Source of the DNA: Priapulus caudatus
Taxonomy: Eukaryota; Priapulida; Priapulimorpha; Priapulimorphida; Priapulidae
DNA length: 22,242 nucleotides
Direction: 5' to 3'
Assembly: GCF_000485595.1 (NCBI RefSeq)
Contig: NW_014577272.1
Location: 52,366 to 74,607 of the forward strand
Shown here in pieces: positions 9,625 to 20,600 of this stretch. The notes beneath the pieces were generated by a model. The model ran no database searches, was not told the DNA's origin, and saw nothing but the letters and a program-made list of their open reading frames with translations. Position numbers and translations under genes: made by a program. The first letter of the stretch is position 1. Every line of letters starts with the position of its first letter.

Positions 9625-12600
9625 ATGGAACGTACTGCAGTTCTCATCGTTGCTTTCCAGGTAAATATATTCTAGTATCGATGAATAACCGGTGTTAGAA
9701 ATATACCACGTGTATGATTACATTACAGCAGCGCTTGTGACGCGCCATGTGTCGTGTGTGCATCAAACATTTTATGAGAAGTTCGTTATATAATTATTCA
9801 TTCTCTTCTCCCCAGTTGGTTGCGTTAGCATTGGCTGATGTGCCATGGATGCACGAAGCTGGAATAATCCCTGATATCATTAGTAAACCTTGCCCATCTA
9901 CCGTATCGGTGAGTATATGTTATATGTTATGTATATGTTCGGTGGGTATTTATTGGCTCTTGTTATAATGCAAAGAGCCCCTCGGCATGGCTAGACAATT
10001 ACGTGTGGCGTAATATTGGTGGTAGCACATTAACGCGCCAAAGCTGTATCAAATCAATAACGCCGTGAACTTGATCGCAATTAAATTCGGGCTCTAGCTG
10101 CTACAGCGATCTGCTACTCCGATAGGTTTCCTACGGGAACAAGTCGATGAGCGACGGCAACGTACTGAAACCGGAGGACGTGAAGAATAAGCCGAACGCC
10201 GTTCGCTGGGGAGCAGAAGCAAACAGCTATTACACCATCGTGATGCTAGGTGAGACGAGAGACTATATGCGCTCCCTCCCTCCCCGCTGATTAAAACACG
10301 CCGCCGTGTCGGATTCGTGTAGCCGTCGTAGTGCTTGTTAACGGGTCGCTTTTCTGCTGGTTAGGCCTACCATCCGTTGAACGTACTCAATATATATATA
10401 TATATAGTACACACAATACACATACAGTATAATATGTATAGTATAGTATATAGAATGTATGGTAACTATAGATCCCGTTACCGCTCAATATAAAAAATAA
10501 AAACACACATAGATGTTAAAATCCAATTGCTTTCGTACACATGCATGCGACGAGCTGTGCGTAGAGTGGCCTGCCTTAATTGTTAGCGTCTATTTCCATA
10601 ACGTGTTCTGTGAGTACATGGCGTATATGCTTCTTTTCAGAGTATATCATACACACATCATCAGAGTTAATGTATTCATGTTTCACACTGCGGTTCGTAT
10701 TTATGCGCGTTCTGCATATATATTCGACATAAAAGAGCCACATAAACCTGTTTATTCAACCCATATCTAGGATCACCCCTAGGGTTAGTGTTAATAGCAT
10801 TAATAGAGATGTCGCGCGTGAGTTCCATATGTTACTCTAGCAATATATGTATCATATAATATCGCCAACGATATGACTATATGCCGATTTGGATATTGAT
10901 TTCACATTTATACAGAATCCTCGCTTTGTTAAAATTAGGACAATAGCCTCGTTCACACGAGACCTCGTATTTCTGAAATACGGTATTTGCGAAATACCGA
11001 ATCTGAGACAAATACGCGGCCGAGCGTTCACACGCTGATTCGCGGCTCCAGAAATACGGTATTTGCGAGCTGCGAGCTGCTTTAAACAATCAAGCGAACA
11101 ATGCGAAATAAACAATGCAATGCGCACCAACTGCCGATAACATACGTAGACTGGTCCGCGCTCGACAGTTCCACTCGCGTTACACTGGAACTGTCTAGCG
11201 CGGACCAGTCTATAAAATACGCGGTTTCAGAAATCCGGTATTTAGCGTTCACACGAGGAAATGCGCGGTCCAAGAAATCCGGTATTTAGCGTTCACACGA
11301 GGAAATGCGCGGTCCAAGAAATCCGGTATTTCTCAAGCACGGCAAATTATTCGGGGTCTGGGAAGCCTCGTATTTACATGAAATACCGGATCTGTTTAGA
11401 TACCGTATTTCTTGGGCCTCTTATTTTGCCTCGTGTGAACGCTAAATACCGGATTTCTTGCTACGTGTGAACGCGCCTGTTGAGTATACCCGGTAATGGT
11501 GGCAGCGAGCGCCAACTTGTAATCACGCAATAATACGCATGGTTGACGTTGGCTTGTCCCTTGGTGAGAGCGCTACTAAAACCGTCTGTCCCATCGGAAA
11601 TTCCATCGAGCCTAGATCTCACGCTGTCACGGAATCGTCACGAGGCAGAACACGGTACGATACGCCGATGACGACGGCCCTGCTAACGAAATTCCGTCAG
11701 CTGTCACGCATACGCGCCTGCTTACGCTCATTAGCCGTAATGGTGGTTGGGATTTCCACACGGGTAATATGAAGTCAGCGGTGATTTTATATCTTGAATG
11801 AAACGCCAAATACAGTACGTCGCCCCGCCTATATGCGTCATCGCCTAGCAACGGCTTATTATGGAACAGGTTGTGAATCACCGTGCAGCAGCAAAGGATA
11901 TTTATGAGAAAAAAATCATTTCAAACTGGAAATATTTCATTGGTGCTATGTTGTGTGGAATGGATATACGGGTCTCGCACCATAAAATCGTCAAGAAAGC
12001 ACGCTTACGACCACCGCCAATTATCGTCGCAGTGAAGCATATATACCCTGGAGACGACTAGTGCAAATACATCCTGAAACTATTTATTGTATACGGCTTT
12101 TACTGTATTACAAGTCGCTTGAAAACGATACTTGCCTATGCTAATACATGTTAATTTTAGTAAGTAATAATATATACGTGTAATATTTTAAAAATCCGAT
12201 GATAGCTAGGTACATTAATTGCTCGTCTACGTTTCATGTTGAAGTGGTGATGTATTTACAGATCCAGATGTCGACGCAGAAGCCAAGCCATCTTTCCTGC
12301 ACTACTTATTTGGAGACATACCTGCAGTCCGTATCACGAAAGGCAAAGAGTTGGCCGCATACATGGGCATCAGCCCTCCAGAAGGAACAGGTATGACGTC
12401 ACATTAGCAGTGGCGCCGACGCAAACTTTGCCAATATTCGCTGATTGTTTTGCAAGCGCCTATAAATATTTAAACTTCGTATATGCCTTTAATTTAGAAG
12501 TTATTACACCTGGTGTTGTTGTTCGATAGCATACCGGATCGATAAAGGTTCGCAGCAGCGCTCTGGGCTTTCTGCAGTATTACAGAGATGAACTCAGTAT

Positions 12601-13077
12601 TCCTTCTCGCCGGGATCTACAATATATGATAGCTGTATTGATCTCCACTTGTGTCGTGACATTATTAAAATCAATCATCCACTGCTCATGGTTACACGTA
12701 ATTCATAAGCTTAGATCAAACATATATGCGCGAAATGTCACACTAACATATCAAATGACAGCTTATTAACGGTTTGCGATTTACCACTTTCAGGAATGCA
12801 TCGCTACATTTGGCTCGTCTACAAGCAGCAGGGCAACAATCAATTCTCCAGCTACAAGAAAATCACCAGAGATTCTCCGCCAAAGGAGCGCGCAAAGTTC
12901 ATGGTTTCCGACTTTGCCACCAAGTACAAGCTGGGCGACCCGATCGCTTGCAACATGTTCCGCAGTCAGAATGCCGTGGACGCCGCAAAGTCGGCTAGCC
13001 CGCGAATCACGGGACTGCCACCCGCGATGATGCTTATTGCAGGGTTGGTGGCATTCTTATTTCTCCAGCGCAATTAA
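9625..13077 (+). CDS. Secreted, probably GPI-anchored PEBP-family protein (five exons)
   Basis: Exons: 9625-9660, 9816-9908, 10126-10249, 12262-12390 and 12794-13077. They total 666 nt, 221 residues. All introns are GT-AG with good consensus. Residues 1-19 are a clear signal peptide ending ALA before Asp20. The PEBP fold follows: PDIISKPC (Cys38), VSYGNK at 44-49 (one sequon at Asn48), RWGAEANSYYTIVML, DPD at 85-87, His98, GMHRY at 128-132, and DPIACNMF with Cys180. His98 and His130 keep the family's 32-residue spacing. Cys38 and Cys180 match Cys43 and Cys186 of the upstream paralogue, so a shared disulphide is likely. After the fold come KSASPR (193-198) and a hydrophobic run (about 206-218) ending in LQRN, the layout of a GPI-attachment signal. 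A single-pass anchor is the alternative. The ligand is unknown. This is a tandem paralogue of the upstream gene. Confidence 0.94.
10388..10408. repeat. Short (TA)n in intron 3 of second PEBP gene
   Basis: About nine TA units, followed by degenerate TATAGTA and ACACA-type sequence to about 10450. Confidence 0.85.
10941..11482. mobile_element. Inverted-repeat (MITE-like) element in intron 3 of second PEBP gene
   Basis: The left end CAATAGCCTCGTTCACACG and the right end CGTGTGAACGCGCCTGTTG are imperfect inverted repeats. The inside is built from copies in both orientations of GTTCACACGAG and of AAATCCGGTATTT or its complement. A 44-bp unit is tandemly repeated (starts 11231, 11275, partial 11319). 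A nested hairpin fills 11147-11212. No transposase is encoded and no target-site duplication is obvious. It is probably a non-autonomous DNA element, but the superfamily is not assignable. Confidence 0.65.
11147..11212. repeat. Nested 27-bp-arm hairpin inside the MITE-like element
   Basis: TAGACTGGTCCGCGCT at 11147-11162 opens the left arm, which continues to 11173. The right arm at 11186-11212 is its complement with one mismatch. The loop is 12 bases. Confidence 0.85.
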
Positions 13078-13440
13078 CCTTTCTCGCCGTGCTCTTCTTG
13101 TTCAGTCGAAGTTGTGTGCATGCGTCACGTGTCTTGATAGAATACCCATAAATTTGTAGTATACGAGTAAGCGTGTGCACCTTACACGCGGCGGCACAAT
13201 TGCTTCATATGAGGTAAATTAGCGGGTATTCAATGATGCGATTCGTAAAAGGGGAAAATATTACGAACAATATAATAAAACTATGACGCGTTTAGGCATT
13301 TGATACGCGAGATTAAGAGCAATTGGAACATTTACCCCGGAAAAGGGGCATCGACTGTGAGGAAATAACACGGGCGAATTAGGAAGCACACAAAATTTGA
13401 GCATAAATAAATTTGAAGTAATTAGTGAGCACACTAGGGG
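13078..13440 (+). other. Probable 3' UTR of second PEBP gene
   Basis: No coding potential is seen. AATAAA at 13274-13279, about 197 bases after the stop codon, is the best poly(A) signal. Confidence 0.45.
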
Positions 13441-13851
13441 TGCCTACTGTCACAGGCACTTGGAGCGTATCAATATAAAATATAATGCTAAATAAATACG
13501 AAATCTATTTACTACCAAAGTTTAATGTTTCTCTACTCTCTTTCGCCTATTATTGCCGACAATTTCCTGTAAATGCCGTGCAAATGCTCCTCTGCAACAC
13601 ACATGTACACCGCGCGCACGCTGCCGCACACTGACACATATAGACTATTATACATATGTGTCAGTGTGCGGCAGCGTGCGCGCGGTGTACATGTGTGTTG
13701 CAGAGGAGCATTTGCACGGCATTTACAGGAAATTGTCGGCAATAATAGGCGAAAGAGAGTAGAGAAACATCAAGACTTTGGTAGTAAATAGATTTCGTAT
13801 TTATTTAGCATTATATTTTATTGAAACGCTCAAATTGTCGGTGCCTACTGT
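13439..13851. repeat. Near-perfect palindrome (about 370 bp) flanked by 12-bp direct repeats
   Basis: The left arm runs from about 13462 to 13641 and the right arm from 13654 to about 13830, with a 12-base loop (AGACTATTATAC) at 13642-13653. The inner arms (13533-13641 against 13654-13762) match without indels; further out there are a few substitutions and 1-2 base indels. GGTGCCTACTGT occurs at 13439-13450 and again at 13840-13851, like a target-site duplication. The two strands therefore encode almost the same 69-residue open frame, which is an artefact of the palindrome. It is probably a foldback or MITE insertion, and a hairpin RNA source is possible. Confidence 0.85.
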
Positions 13852-14470
13852 AATATCGTGCTCGTCTCTTAAAGCAACGCGCGGTGCAAGTAGAGTTACC
13901 GTTACACATACATTGACGTCAATACTTTTAAGGTAAACAGAGCTGACGGAGTTACGCCAGTGAAAATGCATTTACGAATTATTAAGCATGTCACCCCGTT
14001 CATGCAATTTTTATATAGTTGTCATAAACCACATTTCCTATAGATTTGTTCAAGTTTTTTATTGCTCGTTCATCACATATTGCCATTAACCTCTACCCTA
14101 AATCACGCATGGCGCGGGCAATCTTCCGCGGCCGCTTATTGAACTCTTTTCCTTCTCTGTCTCGCATATCAGTTTAGAATAGGTACCATGAGGTAGTAGC
14201 CGGAGCGTGAAACGGACTCGCAGATCTTTTTGTCAACCAGCTGTAAGCATGCGTAATAGAGAGTGTTTACGTTGTTTGCTGTCGCAGATTCAGATGTACC
14301 CTTGAAGGTTAATGCAACGAAGTAACAAGTAATTGGTGGTAGATAGATGGTGATCGAAAACCTTAATTTACAGAGAGCAGCTCATTATTTGAACTTTGGG
14401 ATCTAAATACAGATGGTGTCACTCTCCGATCCTCGTTACCTTAGAGGCACCAAACATGGGAGGCTCCATG
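13852..14470. other. Non-coding stretch, nothing recognised
   Basis: Mixed-composition DNA without recognisable exons, repeats or RNA genes. Confidence 0.4.
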
Positions 14471-14473
14471 TTA

Positions 14474-14495
14474 GAGAGAGACAGACAGAGAGAGC

Positions 14496-14562
<67 letters not shown>

Positions 14563-14573
14563 TTATAAGATAG

Positions 14574-14632
<59 letters not shown>

Positions 14633-14650
14633 AGAGATAGATAGATAGAT

Positions 14651-14719
<69 letters not shown>

Positions 14720-14720
14720 C
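14474..14720. repeat. (GA)n and (GATA)n compound microsatellite
   Basis: GA runs are interrupted by GATA blocks at about 14568-14593 and 14633-14652. The Ser-Leu-rich open frames on the minus strand are low-complexity artefacts. Confidence 0.95.
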
Positions 14721-17150
14721 TATAATGCCACATCTCAATCCGAGACTGCATACCATTGTAGCGTTCTCCATACATTCGTCAAAACTATTTGTATATATTC
14801 AGAGTGCACACTTAAGCAGAGCCATTTCTCGTTCGATGACACCACGCTCCATGCGCGGCACCATTTGTACTATACGTTGGCTTTTCTGTTCGTGGTTTAC
14901 AGTAACGTAACGTGCGCATTCGCGAAAACTCTATATTACTAACTCTCACGGTGCAAGGCATTAAACAATTAAACACCAGTTCCGCGACACAGCTCACTCG
15001 GCTACAAGTTATATGCTTCCTACTCGTGTATAATTTACATTGCAAGCGCCGAAACGAAGTTGTTGACTTTGTGTTGTTCGCACTTGACACCACGACTGCG
15101 ACAGCGATAATGCGTTTGAGTATCATCAACGTGTATAGGCTTGCACATCTGTCGGCAACACGCACTTCAGGCCATCTGGCTGGCAAGGTGACGCTTCTGG
15201 TTTTGCCCATACTGTAATTATTGTCGGCGAGCTTGCGATGGCGCGGTCGCAGTGTAACAGACAACACGAGCTCTTACGAACTTCTTTATTGCAAGACAGT
15301 ACGTATATAACCGTACGTAACATACTTGCATTCGTTTTCTAAGAATGTTTAAAAAATCTTCATTCCTCTACCCGTCCCTTGTGCAACATCAAAAGCTCCC
15401 TATAGTATCGTATCGCGTCGCTACTTTTATCCTCTTTCACAGACCCTCGGAGAGTTGCATAAACTGCCATGGGGGCCCCTCTTGTGCTTTGCTGAATGGT
15501 TATGACGTGAGGTGCTACATGCGCTGCATGTGTCATACCGAAGTTCGGTTGTGCGTTTGCAAAACACGTTAGGCGTGTGAACATATTTCGAGAAGCAACG
15601 CGCGCCTTTGTTGACGATTTGGTCGCATATGCTGATGTGAGCACCGAACGTCCATAACTCTACAGTGAGTGGGAAAAGGCTGGCGATGGGTTTACGTATG
15701 CCGGGTAAGAGCGGTGGATGTTGGTGATGTACGTAATACAAATAGTTATGTTTGGTGACGTAGATAGCGAACGTAAATGGCTGTGCTAGGATAGAATGAA
15801 ATTGAAGATGAGCTTGATTTACCAAACTCGGGTAATGTTTTATTCTCTGAACAAGGATGTCTTCGACAGTATGTTCGCTTTACTTACCAGAAGGTGGCAT
15901 TGAGAGGGATATTCGTCCGTTGATGTTCTCCGAACTTCGTCGAGATGTCAATGTTCCGTGTACCTATTCTATGAGCTCCGTGTAGACCGATCGTCTCGTC
16001 TATTTGCAAGGCCAATTTAATGATGTTTTAGACTTGCGAGCAATCTAGTCCCATCGTAAAATTGTGCTTACTGTTGTTGTGATATAACTACGTTAATTCT
16101 ATAAATTCTCTAAGTGTCGTTGCTTTGTGTAGCTCAATGAAAATGGTGTGTTGTAGGCACGTTAACATGGCGGCTATTTTGTTACCTGGTTAGATTATTA
16201 GGTATTTGATTTTACAACTATTTTCACTGGTGTGAAACAGTAATCATAATATACAATGTGACCTTGTGGTAACATTAGGCTTTATCTGTGTGGTGTGTTG
16301 TATTTCAAGAACTTTGTTCGTCTGTTATAGAAAGGCTTTTAAAAAGAATGTAGTAGAAAGTTATAATTTCTGTATATCACCTTTGACAAGTGTAGAGTAA
16401 TAACTACGTAATCACATGTAATAGCCACGCCTCATTGTCTACCAATTCTGTACTAGAGTTTATATATTAAACACGCTCACGTCTTTATATTTTATGCAAG
16501 TTACAAGTTTAAATTTTTACTCGAAACTACTGTAAGATTAACGACGACAACTGCTACATTTATAATATATACCAGCTCAAACAAATGGATGATACCTATA
16601 CAAGCTGTAGATATGGATAATAGATAGTAACACTGTATGACACGTTAGCATCTATATATCTTGGTATGTACGTTTAAATGTATTGATGTTGACCGAGTAC
16701 ACCTTCGATGTGTTTTATAATAAAAAATGGAAAAATGTGCATGCACATTTATTGTATTCGTTTGCTTTATGTGGCCAGTGAAAAGTAAAATTCTTAATTT
16801 TCAATGCAAAGGTGGTTCATATGAGGCAAACCTAAAAACAAGTAGACATTTCTATTTCATTCTTTAAAATATACTCACCCGCGAGCAAAAACGGGCAGTT
16901 TTGACACGTACACTAAATAAAAAATAAAAATAATGTTTTAAACGGAAAAAAATAGATCTTGCGTTATAAAATTAAAACAAGGGTTTGAGATGGAAATTAC
17001 TTTCAAATGAGTTTCATGAGTCGGTGATTAATTTAGGTTTGAATATCAAATGCAGGACGTAAACATAGCTTATTCATCATACTATATTCATCACGTTGGC
17101 ATACACCTTGTCAGCCGCATTGGCTTCCGTCAGCAGTTATCGTTGAGAGC
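14721..17150. other. Long stretch without a recognised gene
   Basis: Several open frames of 95-150 codons occur on the minus strand (14812-15267, 15427-15825). They match no family I know and show no domain motif or splice context. On the minus strand CAATAAAG occurs near 15290, with a TATATA stretch just upstream. An ATGGCGGC box (YY1-like) lies on + at 16164-16174. From about 15840 the DNA is AT-rich and looks intergenic. Confidence 0.35.
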
Positions 17151-17159
17151 CGATCTAGC

Positions 17160-18110
17160 CCGAACTATGGGGCAGTGCACATACAGCGTATAGTGAGTGG
17201 GCCGCGGCATCCCACCACTCCCCGGACACATTGCTAATGTATAGCGGCAATGGCGAGTCGCTCGTTGCCTTAGCCACCAAATAATGGGCTGTTCAACCGA
17301 TCTCACGCATTTCTTTTTAAGGAAAGGATGAAGCGCATGGCAAAATGCAATCTCAAAATTTACCTTGGGTCGCAGCACCCCGCCACTTAATTGTCCCTAT
17401 TCTCATGTGTAAGGGCGAAATGGCGCGCGTGTCGCTCGTCGGTTTAGGCACATAAAACAATGACTTCCGGCTGATCTTCCGCGCCTAAAAAAGACGCATG
17501 CCTAATTGAGATGTGCATGGCAAAATCCGAACTCAACATTTCACGTCGGCTGCAGCATCCAGCCATTTCTTCGCTCCACTGCTGAAATACATGAGCAATC
17601 GTGCGCAGATCGCTCGTCACCTTAGCCACCCAATACAATGATTTCCGGTCAATCTTACGCGCCTAAAAGGGGAGAGGCATGCCGGAAGACGTTGTGCATG
17701 GCAAAATCCTAACTCAAAATGTCACTTCGTCTGCAGAATCCCGCCATTCCCCCAAGACAATTTTTTCGGCCGATCTTACGCTCTTAAAAATAAGAGGGAG
17801 ATGCACGAAAAAGATTCTTATGGCAAACCCAATCTCAAGACTAGGTCACAGCATCCTGCCACATCTCTGTGTCTATGACGAAATATCGGGGCAACGGCGC
17901 GCGGATCGCTCGTCTCCTTAATCACCCAAGACAACGCTTTTCGGCCGATCTTAACCGATTAAAAAGAGAGGTGCATGTGCATGCCCAAAAGAGATTCAAA
18001 TTTCACTTGCAACGTAGCAACCCTAACCCTAACCCTAACCCTAACCCTACCCCTATGCTAATGCACGAGGGTAATAGTGCGCAGGTTGCTCGGTGTTAGC
18101 TACATAAATA
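17160..18110. repeat. Diverged tandem array of about 178-bp units
   Basis: The anchor CGCTCGT followed by a CCTTAGCCACCCAA-like run recurs at 17259, 17433, 17611 and 17907, and degenerate at about 18087. Spacings are 174, 178, 296 and 180 bases, the 296 gap holding a truncated copy near 17750. Between anchors the same order is kept: CGGCCGATCTTACGC, CCTAAAAG, GTGCATGGCAAAATCC, AACTCAAAAT, CTGCAGCATCC, CGCCATT. This is a satellite-like or subtelomere-like repeat; units are well diverged, so it is old. Confidence 0.8.
18019..18055. repeat. Interstitial telomere-type repeat (AACCCT)5
   Basis: Five exact AACCCT hexamers at 18019-18048 are followed by the variant ACCCCTA. They sit inside the last unit of the 178-bp array. 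In its other units this place holds ordinary sequence (CATCCAGCCATTTC or similar). Confidence 0.95.
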
Positions 18111-18768
18111 ATAAAGGAACGAACCACGATATTCGCGAGTCTCCACCGTCGCGAACATGCGGCCCGCGCTGGCATCCGTGCGCGGAATTTTTGCAGATTA
18201 AGTGTCGTTCTTCTAAAAATAAACACGCCCTACCGTTATACGTAGCAAGCAGCGGCGGATTTGTAAAGAGGGTTACACATCGGCAGCAGAGACGACGGCT
18301 GCATCGCAATGTATCGCCTGGCTATCCTCTCGGACTGTGGCAGCGCTGTTCTCGGCTGACTCACCCACCCTCACCCTGCGGTTGGGTGGCTTACCTCAAC
18401 ACGATTTTTTCGTCCCGAGTAGACAACTTACAGCTGTGCGCAGTGCATCGCGGTATTGCTTCCCAAGGAACGTGGTAGTGTTCCCCGACGTCTCTAATAG
18501 CCACGCAGCTTCGACCCGCACATCCCGGCGGGCCATCAGTGTTCCGCTACAAGCCGTGGATGCTCGGCGCGATTTTTTGGAGCGGCGCGCGAAGCATCCA
18601 GCGGATTTTTTTTTTACTTTTAACGTAAAATCGTTGTTGTGAAGCCCTGCATAGTAGCGTGTGCACTTGTAGGCGCCCTTGCGTTGACGACGCCTCAGGA
18701 CCACAAACAAGTGCAACTGACGTCGACCGTGGTAGGGATATATACGTGCATCGGTGGTCATCGGCATC
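18111..18768 (+). promoter_or_regulatory. CpG-rich segment upstream of candidate first exon
   Basis: CpG is frequent from about 18120 to 18760, in contrast to the AT-rich DNA on either side of the repeat arrays. It may act as a promoter for the exon starting at 18769. No specific core element is convincing. A TATATA run at about 18739-18744 is probably too near the ATG. Confidence 0.25.
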
Positions 18769-18876
18769 ATGGATATTAGAAAGTCGTCGATCTTCAACAT
18801 CGCCCAAGATGCGCAGGTGTCCATTAACTTGCAGGGACGGCAGTCGTTTGAGCAGACTGGCATGGAAGCCTTCGGG
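18769..18876 (+). CDS. Candidate first coding exon of an unidentified gene
   Basis: ATG at 18769 lies in a strong context (ATCATGG) with an in-frame stop 13 codons upstream. The 36 codons begin MDIRKSSIFNIAQDAQ and end GMEAFG. They finish exactly at a consensus donor GGG|GTAAGT at 18877. The protein is of normal, mixed composition. I do not recognise the family and cannot find the next exon in the remaining 3.3 kb, so the gene would have a long first intron or this is chance. Confidence 0.35.
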
Positions 18877-18885
18877 GTAAGTGTT

Positions 18886-18906
18886 TATTAATTTATTTAT
18901 TTATAT

Positions 18907-18988
<82 letters not shown>

Positions 18989-19016
18989 TTAGATGTAAAT
19001 ATATATATATATATAC
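18886..19016. repeat. (TTTA)n-(CT)n-(TA)n compound microsatellite
   Basis: TTTA repeats run to about 18942, CT to about 18973, then two TA blocks to about 19014. It lies immediately after the donor at 18877. Confidence 0.95.
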
Positions 19017-20560
19017 CCTTTTAAACTATTCGCTTACATAGTTAGAATAACTGCATTTGGTGACACAATATCTGTTAATTGTCATTTCCGTCTGGTTTGC
19101 GATACAGTTCAATTCGTCAACGTAGTGCTCTTAGTTCACTTAGCGTTCACAACTGAGCTACAGTAACAGCTGCCGCGCAGTAGCATCACCTGCTCCCCAA
19201 GAGAAAACCGAGGTGAAACTGAGGTGAAACACAGCCATGGGCGCCGAGAGAAAGAACGAATGAAAACGAGAAAGATAGCTCGGAGAGAGGCAGCGAGAGC
19301 GTACGTGTGTCGGGAGGAGTGATTATTTGTTAATCGCCACAAATTTACAGCGACAAATTGATACAGTGACGATTTCGCCAGCCAGTATAGTATACACTCT
19401 CAGTTTAGTTCGCAGCGATCGACTAACATGACGCGATTCTATTAGAGGTTCCACAACGACGATGTTTACCGCATATACTGATTGAAACTCGCAGTTCTCA
19501 CCCGTGAAAACTCAATCGCAGAACAGCCGTTTACCCCCAAGAATTTGGTAGTGTTGCACAGCAGGAACATGACTACTGGACGAGTCGATGTCGGCTTGTT
19601 GATAGTAGGGTGGCAGTGGCGGGGTGGTGCGTGTATCGTAGCATCCCCGCCTTATCACTGTGTGATGGAAGCAGCATATCGCTGCGCTTTTATTGTACCA
19701 ACGAAGATTCTTGAGAGAGATAAATGTGTCTTAAAATAAATATGTATGTGCGTCGAGTCGCCTGTTTATTTGTTTTGTGTCTGATCATATTTCCGCGGGG
19801 ACTGAACTAGAGCTACTGAAGGAAACATCCCTGCTATGAATCCCTCTGCCGTCGGCGACTTATCTTTCTACTAAATCTCTCTTACAACATCAATCACTAT
19901 TAATAGAGCAAAGGGGTCGACGACGCTGTGTGTGTGTGGGGGGGGGGTCATTCACAAATATGTTCCCATGCATAGATCTCGTTATGCAATTCAGAAAGAT
20001 TTGCTTATAGATCCTGTCGCCATTATGCGAGGCGCCGCTGATGTGTCTTCATAATTTAAACTTAACGTTAGACTGATTTCATCTACGCGTACGTACTGCA
20101 GTATAACTGAAGATGAGTCAGACGACTTGTATCAAAACCAATCCGATCTTCCACTGTATTTATTTGTACGTAGACGTTATGAAACTATTTGAGTTCCTGT
20201 GAATGTTCGGGGCGAGGCTCCGATGACGACATCCCGGTTAACCACAACCCATATAACCTAGCGTACAACTATGCCGTGTGTGTGCCCGTCCCACAATAGG
20301 CACAAGTCTCACAACACATGCTGCGGCTGACGTGCTTCTGTTTTGCTTCGATATTTTTGCCGTCGACGGCCGTCGTAGAGTAGTAGCGTGCTTGCCACGC
20401 AAGGCTGCACCATAATCAGAGCAGCACGCTGACGCACATGTCTCGGCTTTGCGATCGTCATAGCAACCAGAGGAAGAGCGTACAGCTGGCTTCCCTCGCA
20501 AGGTTCCCTATAGTGCGCGGAAGGCCTCACGGGGTTTACATTTAATCGGGATTTTTTGCG
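19017..20560. other. Non-coding stretch, nothing recognised
   Basis: No exon with a recognisable protein. A GT run leads into a run of nine or so G near 19930-19948. Confidence 0.35.
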
Positions 20561-20565
20561 CAATG

Positions 20566-20600
20566 ACACTGCATCACTGCATCACTGCATCACTGCATCA
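20566..20600. repeat. (ACTGCATC)4 tandem repeat
   Basis: Four exact copies of an octamer, followed by AAATC. Confidence 0.92.

Noticed and set aside
11861-12061. 66-residue open frame of fairly protein-like composition in intron 3 of the second PEBP gene
   Set aside because: No recognisable family, no splice or promoter context, and it would be skipped by the well-supported splice 10249 to 12262.
13533-13762. Two nearly identical 69-residue open frames on opposite strands
   Set aside because: Forced by the palindrome; each is the mirror of the other, with no family resemblance.
14436-14771. Ser-Leu-rich minus-strand open frame
   Set aside because: Pure (GA)n and (GATA)n translation.
15240-15590. 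LTR-like pattern on the minus strand (TATATA, then CAATAAAG, then TGTCTGTTACA)
   Set aside because: No matching second LTR, no target-site duplication, no tRNA primer-binding site starting TGG, and no gag or pol motif in the adjoining open frames.
14812-15825. Minus-strand open frames of 151 and 132 residues
   Set aside because: No domain or motif recognised, no splice signals, and no reason to prefer them over chance in GC-mixed DNA.
18396-18863. 155-residue minus-strand open frame over the CpG-rich segment
   Set aside because: Composition follows local GC content; no motif, and it lies antisense to the better-supported exon at 18769-18876.
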